A stretch of 64,000 nt of DNA, from NCBI GenBank assembly GCA_963806935.1, contig CAWEAT010000029.1, positions 1 to 64,000 on the forward strand, given 5' to 3'. The position numbers and the translations under genes were made by a program. A model generated the notes under the pieces. That model was not told the origin of the DNA and did no database searches. It saw only the letters and a program-made list of their open reading frames with translations. This document shows, in pieces, positions 57,869 to 64,000 of this stretch. Position 1 is the stretch's first letter; every line of letters starts with the position of its first letter. This DNA is from Roseiarcus sp963806935. Lineage in GTDB: Bacteria > Pseudomonadota > Alphaproteobacteria > Rhizobiales > Beijerinckiaceae.

Positions 57869-58771
57869 ATGAACAACAAGCCGCTGACCGAAGCCGAGCG
57901 CCGGCTGGCCCTGCCGCCGGGCGCCTATCCATTCGCCAGCCACTACGCGGCGGTCGATGGCGCTTCGTTGCATTACGCGGACGAGGGAAGCGGGCCAACC
58001 GTCCTGATGGTTCACGGCAACCCGACCTGGAGCGTGCTCTATCGGGGCTTGATCGACGGGTTGAGAGCGCAATATCGCTGCGTGGCGGTCGATCTGGCCG
58101 GGTTCGGGCTTTCGGTTGCGCCGCGCGACTTCTCGTTCAGGCCCGAGGATCAGGCGCGACTTGTCGCCGGCCTCCTCGATCGCCTGGATCTCAAAGACGC
58201 GACCCTCGTCGCGCACGACTGGGGCGGCCCGGTCGGGCTCGGCGCGGCGATGATGACCAGCGGAAGAATATCCAGTCTTTGCCTCGGCAACACCTGGGCC
58301 TGGCCGGTCAACGGCGACTTGCATTTCGAGTGGTTCTCGAAGCTGATGGGCGGCCCGATCGGCCGCTTCGGCTCGGAACGGTACGCGACTTTCGTCAATC
58401 TGGTGATGCCTTCGGCGATGCGCCGGCGCAAGCTTTCGGCCGCCGAGCTCGACCTCTACCGGGCGCCGTTCCGCGACCTTCAGCCGCGGCGGGGAATGCA
58501 TGTGTTCCCGTGGGAGATCACCGCAAGTCGCGACTACCTGGCGCGGCTCCGGGACTTCGTCGCCGGGTTCCGCGGTCCGGCCTATTTCATCTGGCCGGAA
58601 AACGACATCGCCTTTCGCGACAAGGAGCTCGCGCGCTGGAAGGAGCTCCTGCCGCAGGCCGAGGCGCGGCGGCTGGCGAAATGCGGCCACTTCCTCTGGA
58701 TCGACGCGCCGGACGAATGTCTGGCCGAGGTCCGCGGATTTCTGGACGCAGTCCATGCCCGAGCGGCCTGA
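57869..58771 (+). CDS. Haloalkane dehalogenase-like alpha/beta hydrolase (HLD-III/OleB-like)
   Basis: A 300-residue alpha/beta hydrolase. HGNPTWSVLYRGLID near residue 50 provides the halide/oxyanion Asn-Trp, VAHDWGGPVGLG near 115 the nucleophilic Asp (in place of Ser), WPENDIAF near 240 an acidic residue, and CGHFLWIDAP near 270 the catalytic His. HDWGGP with HGNPTW is typical of HLD-III, a group that also includes OleB beta-lactone decarboxylases of olefin synthesis. No oleACD genes are present, so OleB activity is unproved. It is divergent from lipB, and the starts nearly touch. Confidence 0.85.
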   Translation: MNNKPLTEAERRLALPPGAYPFASHYAAVDGASLHYADEGSGPTVLMVHGNPTWSVLYRGLIDGLRAQYRCVAVDLAGFGLSVAPRDFSFRPEDQARLVAGLLDRLDLKDATLVAHDWGGPVGLGAAMMTSGRISSLCLGNTWAWPVNGDLHFEWFSKLMGGPIGRFGSERYATFVNLVMPSAMRRRKLSAAELDLYRAPFRDLQPRRGMHVFPWEITASRDYLARLRDFVAGFRGPAYFIWPENDIAFRDKELARWKELLPQAEARRLAKCGHFLWIDAPDECLAEVRGFLDAVHARAA

Positions 58772-58971
58772 ATTTGGCCAGGGCGGGCCCGAACTCCGCA
58801 CAACCCTATGCGTGTATTAGGTTTTTTCCGTTGACGGGTTTGATTCGCGCTTGACGTAGCGGCGGCGCCGGCGTTCCTTGTCGAGGTCGTCTCGAGGCGT
58901 CGCGCCCGCTTGCTCAACGAAGGAAGCGCGCCCGCGAGGATGAGCGCTGGTGGCGTTGGGGGGCAAATTAC

Positions 58972-59781
58972 TTGAGCCGCGCCGGCTCCAAGGTTTGGCG
59001 TTGGTGGGTCGCCGCGGGCGCGCTCGCGGCGGTAGCCGGCGCGCCGGCAGGCGCTCTCGGCGGCGCATGGACCCTGCCGCAGGGAACCGGTCAGGTCATC
59101 GCGACCTTGTACGGCTGGACCGGCTTCGGCCCCCCCTGGGGCGGCAATCCTCCCGTAAGCCAAAGCCGGTTCGACGCCCAGACCTATGTCCAGTACGGAC
59201 TGACCAATTCGCTCACCGTTTTTGGCCAGACCGCCTTCGAGCATTACGCGCTCGGGCCGCCGACCCCGGACACCTATGACGGCCTCGACTATTCGGACAT
59301 CGGGCTCAGGGCGAAGCTCTGGTCGACCGGCGACTGGGTGTTCTCGGGCGAAGCGGCCGCGTTCATCCCCGGCGCCCATGATCCGAAAGCGCCGGCCGAG
59401 GAGGGGAACACCGGCTGGGCGGGCGAAGCGCGCCTGAACGCGGGGACCAACTTCAAGGTCGGTTCGACGCCCGGCTTCGTTGACGCCGAGTTCGGCTATC
59501 GGCTGCGCACTCGAGGTCCGCCGAACGAGTGGCACGGGGACTTGACCGTCGGCTTCAAGTTCACCCCGCGGCTCATGCTGATGCTGCAGGACTTCACCAC
59601 CGTCTCGTCGCCGTCGACCAACCCCACCTTCCTGGCTTGGCGACAGTCGGTGGTCGAGGCAAGCGTCGTCTATGCGCTCGACGGCAACTGGTCGGTTCAG
59701 GCCGGCCTGTTCTCGACGGTGTGGACGGTCAAGACCAACACGCAGCACGGCGCGGTGCTTGCGGTGTGGCGGAATTTTTGA
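58972..59781 (+). CDS. Outer-membrane beta-barrel protein of unknown function
   Basis: 269 residues from a TTG start at 58972. A signal-like segment (WRWWVAAGALAAVAGAPAGALG) precedes AWTLPQGTGQVIATLYGWTGFG. Repeating amphipathic strands follow (FDAQTYVQYGLTNSLTVFGQTAFEHYAL, DYSDIGLRAKLWSTGDWVFSGEAAAFIP), ending AVLAVWRNF with a terminal Phe. The pattern matches conserved alphaproteobacterial barrel proteins without a function. It could be a solute channel. The stop lies 17 bases from the convergent ivd stop. Confidence 0.7.
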   Translation: MSRAGSKVWRWWVAAGALAAVAGAPAGALGGAWTLPQGTGQVIATLYGWTGFGPPWGGNPPVSQSRFDAQTYVQYGLTNSLTVFGQTAFEHYALGPPTPDTYDGLDYSDIGLRAKLWSTGDWVFSGEAAAFIPGAHDPKAPAEEGNTGWAGEARLNAGTNFKVGSTPGFVDAEFGYRLRTRGPPNEWHGDLTVGFKFTPRLMLMLQDFTTVSSPSTNPTFLAWRQSVVEASVVYALDGNWSVQAGLFSTVWTVKTNTQHGAVLAVWRNF

Positions 59782-59797
59782 CCGAGCCTTTCCGCTC

Positions 59798-60970
59798 TCA
59801 CGCGCTCTTCTCGAACAGCTCGCGCCCGATCAGCATGCGGCGGATCTCGCTCGTGCCGGCGCCGATCTCGTAGAGCTTGGCGTCACGCAAGAGGCGCCCG
59901 AGCGGATAGTCGTTGGTGTAGCCGTTTCCGCCCAAGATCTGGATCGCGTCGAGCGTGGCCTGGGTTGCGCGCTCGGCGGCGTAGAGGATCGCGCCCGCCG
60001 CGTCCTCGCGGGTCGTCTCGCCCCGGTCGCAGGCCTTGGCGACCGCGTAGACATAGGCCTTCGCCGCGTTCATCGTCACGTAGATGTCGGCGAGCTTGCC
60101 CTGCACCAATTGGAAGGTTCCGATCGGCTGGCCGAACTGCTTGCGCTCGTGGACATAGGGCAGCGCAACGTCGAGCGCCGCCTGCATGAGGCCGAGCGGC
60201 CCGGCCGCCAGCACCACGCGCTCATAGTCGAGGCCGCTCATCAGCACGTTGACGCCCCTGCCGACCTGGCCCAGCACGTTCTCCTCGGGCACTTCGCAGT
60301 CGGCGAACACGAGCTCGGAGGTGTCGGAGCCGCGCATGCCGAGCTTGTCGAGCTTCGCGCCTTGCGAGAAGCCCTTCATGCCGCGCTCGACGATGAAGGC
60401 GGTGATGCCGCGCGCGCCCGCGGCCGGGTCGGTCTTGGCGTAGACAACGAGCGTCTCTGCGACCGGACCGTTGGTGATCCACATCTTCGCGCCATTGATG
60501 ACGTAGCGGTCTCCCCGCTTCTCGGCCCGCGTCGTCATCGACACGACGTCCGAGCCGGCGTTCGGCTCCGACATCGCGAGCGCGCCGACATGCTCGCCCG
60601 AAATGAGCTTCGGCAGGTAGCGCGCTTTCTGGCGCCCGTCGCCGTTGCGGACGATCTGATTGATGCAGAGATTCGAATGGGCGCCGTAGGAGAGCCCGAC
60701 CGCGCCGCTCGCGCGCGACACTTCCTCCATCGCCACGCAATGCTCGAGGTAGCCGAGTGCGAGCCCGCCATATTCCTCCGGCGCGGTGATCCCGTGCAGG
60801 CCGAGCGCGCCCATCTTCGGCCAGAGGTCGCGCGGAAAGAGGTTGTCGCGGTCGATCGCCGCGGCGCGCGGCGCGATCTCCTTGTCGGCAAAGGAGCGGG
60901 CGCTGTCGCGGATCATCGCCGCGCTGTCGCCGAGATCGAAATCGAACGGACGGGGCGCGTTGGGGATCAT
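59798..60970 (-). CDS. ivd: Isovaleryl-CoA dehydrogenase
   Basis: A 390-residue acyl-CoA dehydrogenase of leucine breakdown. ATG 60970 begins MIPNAPRPFDFDLG. Blocks include GLHGITAPEEYGGLALGYLEHCVAMEEVSRASGAVGLSYGAHSNLCINQIVRNG, specific to IVD, the FAD site AMSEPNAGSDVVSM, and LDYERVVLAAGPLGLMQ, whose Glu is the catalytic base in IVD (rather than the C-terminal Glu of other family members). The ending IGAGTSEIRRMLIGRE has Gly where the other base would be. The open frame extends upstream to 61228, but that segment is not conserved in character. No mcc genes are in the window. Confidence 0.94.
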   Translation of the reverse strand: MIPNAPRPFDFDLGDSAAMIRDSARSFADKEIAPRAAAIDRDNLFPRDLWPKMGALGLHGITAPEEYGGLALGYLEHCVAMEEVSRASGAVGLSYGAHSNLCINQIVRNGDGRQKARYLPKLISGEHVGALAMSEPNAGSDVVSMTTRAEKRGDRYVINGAKMWITNGPVAETLVVYAKTDPAAGARGITAFIVERGMKGFSQGAKLDKLGMRGSDTSELVFADCEVPEENVLGQVGRGVNVLMSGLDYERVVLAAGPLGLMQAALDVALPYVHERKQFGQPIGTFQLVQGKLADIYVTMNAAKAYVYAVAKACDRGETTREDAAGAILYAAERATQATLDAIQILGGNGYTNDYPLGRLLRDAKLYEIGAGTSEIRRMLIGRELFEKSA

Positions 60971-61346
60971 GGGGCGTGCTCTTGGAGGCGCAGGAGGCGA
61001 CTTTGGCGGCAACCGAAGGGGTTTGGCAAGGCGGCAGCAATGGACGCAATCGCCTGGATAGAAAGCCGCGCCCAAACTTAGCCAAATCGAGCAAAGCCGA
61101 GCAGGCGGCGAGCCAAGGCCAGCAAAGGAAAAGGCTTGGATTTCCTTGGATCGCCTTGGCGGGATTGAGCCTTTCCAAGGACTTGCGCCTACTCCCTCGC
61201 GCATTTTTCCTTTGCCGCTCCCGACCAAAATTGTGTCCCCGGAGTCGCGGTAACAACAATTTTGTTATGTTTTCGCCAATCTCCAGTCCCTGATGGCCGA
61301 AGGCGACACTCTATCCGCAATTCTGATAATCGGAAAGAGAATGTCG
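60971..61346. other. Gap between ivd and the IS element
   Basis: About 375 bases with no supported gene. It contains a short open reading (MAEGDTLSAILIIGKRMS) at 61293-61346 that is cut by the IS. If the IS and one direct repeat are removed it continues SKKDRAVFRHRIP to a stop at 62597-62599, giving only 31 residues. This may be chance. Confidence 0.4.
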
Positions 61347-61367
61347 GAGAGCTTCTCAGAATTGCGG
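61315..61367. repeat. Inverted repeat CCGCAATTCTG / CAGAATTGCGG crossing the IS edge
   Basis: An 11-bp perfect inverted repeat with arms at 61315-61325 (flanking DNA) and 61357-61367 (inside the IS). The 31-base spacer contains the left end of the IS. It could be coincidence or reflect target choice. Confidence 0.5.
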
Positions 61368-62552
61368 TTTTCTGGCGTGTTTCTGGCGGTTTGACGTTTG
61401 ATGGGGGTAGGACGGCCGGGTCGAGGTGGCGGGCGGCGTCTATGATCTTGCTGGAGGCCCGGCGGGTGGGGGTCGTGGTTGCGATTTTGCCGCTCGCGGG
61501 CGCCGAGCGGGCGTTCCGTCAGGCCTTAAGCCATGAGAACGAGGGCGCGCTTCATGTTCATGGCGGTTGCGACGAACTGAAGATGGCAGGCGTTGCGGGC
61601 GAGCCCGCGATAGCGGACGCGGCGCATGCCGTACCATTGCTTCATCGTGGCGTTGGCGCGTTCGACGCCGCAGCGGATGCCCTGCGCCCAGCGGTTGAGC
61701 TGGCGCTGCCAGGGCTCGAGCGGATATCGCTGATGCTTGACCTTCCAGAGGATGCCGTCGCTGATCCCGCGACGGCGCAGGCTCTCGCGGAAAGCTTGGC
61801 TGTCGTAGGCGCGGTCGGCGAACACGGCCTGCTCGTCGCCCTGAACCAAGGCCTCTCCCAGTCGGGAGTCATGCACGTTGGCCGAGGTCATCTCGGCCTG
61901 ACGCACAAGGCCGCTGCCTTCGTCGACCGCCAGATGCGCCTGGTAGCCGAAATGGGCTTGTCTGCGCTTCATGGTGACGCGGGCGTCCCGATCGCGCGGA
62001 TTGAGGCCGCCGCTTCCGTAGGGTGGACGCTTGACGGCCGCGGCGATCAGGGTCGCGTCCACCAGCGTGCCGCGCTTGACGATCAGGCCCAGCGCGTCGA
62101 GCTGCCGGTTCGTCTCAAGAAGCAGAGCCGCCGAAAGCCCAAGCTTGTCGATCGTCTGACGAAAGCGCCAGATCGAGGCGTGGTCCGGCGTCTCGACCTC
62201 GAGCGGCAAGCCGCAGAAGCGGCGGAACGACAACCGATCCCGGACCGCTTCCTCCGCCCCGGGATCGGAGAGCGTGTGCCACTGCTCAAGAAGCAGGATC
62301 TTGAACATCGTCAAGGGCGGATAGCCCGGCGCGCCCCGCCTCGACGCATGAATCGGAGCCAGCAAAGCCTCGAACGCGCCCCAGTCGAACGCCTGCTCGA
62401 TCCGATCCAGAAACCCTCCACCCCTCGCATAACCGCTGACCAGCGCGTCCACAAACGAAGGCTGAGACAAATCACGACGAGACATCAGCGAATCATCCTC
62501 TCCGGCAACACCACCCAGAGAATCAAATTCGGCCGACTTCTGCAAAGCTCTC
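61347..62552. mobile_element. IS5-like insertion sequence, about 1.2 kb
   Basis: The element is bounded by imperfect inverted repeats: GAGAGCTTCTCAGAA at 61347-61361 and its complement GAGAGCTTTGCAGAA (reading inward) at 62538-62552, matching at 13 of 15 positions. Both ends are flanked by TGTCG (61342-61346 and 62553-62557), which looks like a 5-base target duplication. The element carries one intact transposase gene and nothing else. The duplication length is not the commonest for IS5, so it should be checked. Confidence 0.8.
61526..62485 (-). CDS. IS5-family transposase
   Basis: 319 residues from ATG 62485 (MSRRDLSQPSFVDALVSGYARG). The open frame also runs upstream to 62587, but that would leave the IS, so the shorter start is preferred. 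The DDE catalytic core is visible: DATLIAAAVKRPP (first Asp), FADRAYDSQAFRESLRRRGI (second Asp), and IRCGVERANATMKQWYGMRRVRYRG (Glu in the YREK-like region). GYPPLTMFKILLLEQWHTLSD is the usual N-terminal block. The coding sequence is intact, so the copy may be active. Confidence 0.93.
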   Translation of the reverse strand: MSRRDLSQPSFVDALVSGYARGGGFLDRIEQAFDWGAFEALLAPIHASRRGAPGYPPLTMFKILLLEQWHTLSDPGAEEAVRDRLSFRRFCGLPLEVETPDHASIWRFRQTIDKLGLSAALLLETNRQLDALGLIVKRGTLVDATLIAAAVKRPPYGSGGLNPRDRDARVTMKRRQAHFGYQAHLAVDEGSGLVRQAEMTSANVHDSRLGEALVQGDEQAVFADRAYDSQAFRESLRRRGISDGILWKVKHQRYPLEPWQRQLNRWAQGIRCGVERANATMKQWYGMRRVRYRGLARNACHLQFVATAMNMKRALVLMA

Positions 62553-62658
62553 TGTCGTCGAAAAAAGATCGAGCCGTCTTCCGCCATCGAATTCCGTAGT
62601 TGCGGAGACAGGCGATCGTTTGTCCCGCGCAGCGGACTGCGCTAGCCTGCGAGGCGGG

Positions 62659-62908
62659 ATGGAGGGCGCCATGGATCTGGACGAGCCGGCCGACGTCTAC
62701 TGGACGGAGGAAATGTCTCCGAACGTCGTGCGCGGCGCCGAGAAGAAGAAGTCGTGCGAGACCATCGCGGAAGCCGTGCGGTTCGTCATGGAGACTTTGC
62801 CTGAGCCGCTCCGGGCGGGCGCCTATATCGGCGCGGACAAAGACCTCGACCTTCGAGGAAATCCGGGCGATCTACGACAGCGCCGAATACGCCGCCTTCA
62901 AAGGCTGA
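62659..62908 (+). pseudogene. Small hypothetical protein, frameshifted
   Basis: ATG 62659 or ATG 62671 (the latter with GGAGGG just upstream). The protein reads DEPADVYWTEEMSPNVVRG, KKSCETIAEAVRFVMETLPE and GAYIGADKDL. At about 62848 an extra base shifts the frame; the next frame gives TFEEIRAIYDSAEYAAFKG and stops at 62906-62908. The corrected protein has about 80 residues, with no membrane segment and mostly helical, acidic sequence. The pattern is plausible for a small conserved rhizobial protein, but I do not recognise a family. The unshifted frame runs on into the REP-like hairpins. Confidence 0.55.
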
Positions 62909-62928
62909 GCCTGACGCATCCTCGCTTT

Positions 62929-63004
62929 GTCATTCCCGCGCAAGCGGGAATGCCAGAGTCCCATCCGCGGCTTATTCGGGTGCCCGCTTTCGCGGGCATG
63001 ACAG
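62929..63004. repeat. REP-like element of two GC-rich hairpins
   Basis: Two perfect hairpins in tandem: CATTCCCGC/GCGGGAATG around GCAA (62931-62952) and TGCCCGC/GCGGGCA around TTTC (62981-62998). The outer parts, TTGTCATTCCCGC and GCGGGCATGACA, are partly complementary, forming a larger imperfect palindrome. This is the pattern of the short intergenic palindromic repeats common in alphaproteobacterial genomes. They may act as transcript ends. Confidence 0.8.
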
Positions 63005-63161
63005 GACGGGCATGACAGGAAGTGTCATCGGATGGACTTCCGCCTGCGATTGCTTCAATCCCGGCCCGCCCGCCTAGTGGTTAAAAATCTATCGCTCAGG
63101 ACCTGGTGCGAAGATCGCTGAAGGGTGGAAATCGGAAGCGGTCATTTGGCTACCTACATCC

Positions 63162-63869
63162 ATGTCCATGCTTAAATCTTTCGGATCAGACGTTTGGGTT
63201 GCCGATGGCGGCGTCGTCTCGTTTCACGGTTTCGACTATCCGACGCGGATGGTGATCGTGCGGCTCGCTGACGGTGGGCTCTGGCTGTGGTCGCCAGTGA
63301 AGAAAAATGCGGAAATTGAAGGCGAGGTACGCGCGCTGGGGCCGGTTCGACACATCGTCAGCCCCAACAAGTTGCACTACCTGTTCCTGGGTGAATGGCA
63401 GGCGGCGTTTCCAAACGCGAAATTGTGGGGCACAGCGTCGACGATCGCCAAATGTCGCGACCTCAAATTTTCGGAGACGCTTGCCGACGACCCGCCATCG
63501 GACTGGATCGGGCAGATCGACCAAGCCTACTTCACCAACTCGCCTTTCGTGGACGAACTGATTTTCTTCCATCGCAGGTCACGCACCGTCATCATCGCCG
63601 ACCTATCGCAAACCTTTAGCGAGGCGTTCCTGAAGCTTCACTGGCCATGGTGGATGCGGGTCATCGCGAGGATGTCGAAAATGATTGAGGGGTCGGGCTA
63701 CCCGCCAATCGATTACCGGATCAGCTTCCGCCACCGCGCAAGCGCACGGCCCAAAATCCGCGCCCTGATTGACAAGCATCCCGAGCATGTCGTGGTCGCG
63801 CACGGAGAGGTTGTTCGGACGGACGGCGAGGCGTTTCTGCGACGCGCCTTTTCATGGCTGTGTCGATGA
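63162..63869 (+). CDS. DUF4336 domain protein (metallo-hydrolase-like)
   Basis: 235 residues with no signal peptide. Family blocks include DVWVADGGVVSFHGFDYPTRMVIVRL, GLWLWSPVKKNAEIEGEVRALGPVRHIVSPNKLHYLFLGEWQAAFPNAKLWGT and FVDELIFFHRRSRTVIIADLSQTF, with the metallo-beta-lactamase-like order but without a full HxHxDH motif. It ends HPEHVVVAHGEVVRTDGEAFLRRAFSWL. The role is unknown. ATG 63162 (MSMLKSFGSD) is used. Confidence 0.82.
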   Translation: MSMLKSFGSDVWVADGGVVSFHGFDYPTRMVIVRLADGGLWLWSPVKKNAEIEGEVRALGPVRHIVSPNKLHYLFLGEWQAAFPNAKLWGTASTIAKCRDLKFSETLADDPPSDWIGQIDQAYFTNSPFVDELIFFHRRSRTVIIADLSQTFSEAFLKLHWPWWMRVIARMSKMIEGSGYPPIDYRISFRHRASARPKIRALIDKHPEHVVVAHGEVVRTDGEAFLRRAFSWLCR

Positions 63870-63960
63870 ATCAGCGTCCGCAACGGATCGAATGCGGACT
63901 GTGGCGCGCTTCGCCGTAAGGCGCCAAGCGTCCGGTTCGAACCACTAGCGTTTTGGCCTG

Positions 63961-64000
63961 ATGAAGATCGCGACCTTCAACATCAACAACGTGAACCGGC
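63961..64000 (+). CDS. xthA: Exodeoxyribonuclease III, 5' end only
   Basis: The first 13 codons, MKIATFNINNVNR, match the start of exonuclease III (an AP endonuclease of base-excision repair), where N in TFNINNVN belongs to the active site. The gene continues beyond the window. Confidence 0.75.
   Translation, partial: MKIATFNINNVNR

Noticed and set aside
62485..62587. Upstream extension of the transposase
   Set aside because: It would start outside the right inverted repeat of the IS.

Overview
The window looks like chromosomal DNA of an alphaproteobacterium of the Hyphomicrobiales (Rhizobiales). The reasons are high GC, an alphaproteobacterial SciP (DUF1153) cell-cycle regulator, two porins of the rhizobial type, an undivided pstSCAB-phoU-phoB operon, a single Rsh enzyme, and small exported families common in Beijerinckiaceae, Methylobacteriaceae and Bradyrhizobiaceae. 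A family-level placement (perhaps Beijerinckiaceae-like) is a guess. No tRNA, rRNA or CRISPR array was seen.

Layout. 1-5040: a decayed coenzyme F420 cluster (cofD and cofC remnants, and fbiC frameshifted near its C-terminus) beside an intact luciferase-like, F420-type oxidoreductase. 5269-10823 (minus): a small membrane protein, then the phosphate operon; phoU and phoB form one continuous reading frame. 11160-15655 (plus): a four-gene 2-oxoacid:acceptor oxidoreductase whose last gene fuses a GltD-like NAD(P)/FAD module to a ferredoxin module. 15679-22993: mtgA, a tyrosine phosphatase, two class III adenylate cyclases with TolB/TPR-like tails flanking a serine hydrolase, and an SDR enzyme. 23000-29057: a perfect CRP-type palindrome upstream of an amine oxidase/methyltransferase fusion, a broken tail-anchored partner gene, exported small proteins, sciP and a lytic transglycosylase. 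29972-34134: two near-identical tandem porins, each with the same terminator. 34440-37780: rsh, a broken gamma-glutamylcyclotransferase and a transglutaminase-like protease. 38368-46323: a broken Gly/Ala-rich PEP-CTERM gene, a GCG_CRPN-type small protein, ppk2, a MaoC/phosphotransacetylase fusion, an APH-like/P-loop kinase and a small exported protein. 46809-53229: a giant autotransporter with five near-identical 354-bp repeats. 53239-64000: a CHASE2 cyclase, a broken glycosyltransferase-like gene, lipB, an HLD-III/OleB-like hydrolase, an outer-membrane protein, an isovaleryl-CoA dehydrogenase, one intact IS with inverted repeats and a probable target duplication, REP-like hairpins, a DUF4336 protein and the start of xthA.

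Themes. Phosphate and stress physiology recur (Pst/PhoB, polyphosphate kinase 2, phosphotransacetylase fusion, Rsh), as does cyclic-nucleotide signalling (three class III cyclases and a CRP-like site). The most striking overall feature is the number of single-base frameshifts (at least eleven genes besides cofD/cofC) next to intact housekeeping genes. Either the assembly carries indel errors or accessory genes are being lost. Nothing here is clearly a new defence or mobile system. The best candidates for undescribed biology are the oxidase-methyltransferase/tail-anchored pair, the oxidoreductase with a fused NAD(P)-ferredoxin subunit, and the repeat-expanding autotransporter.
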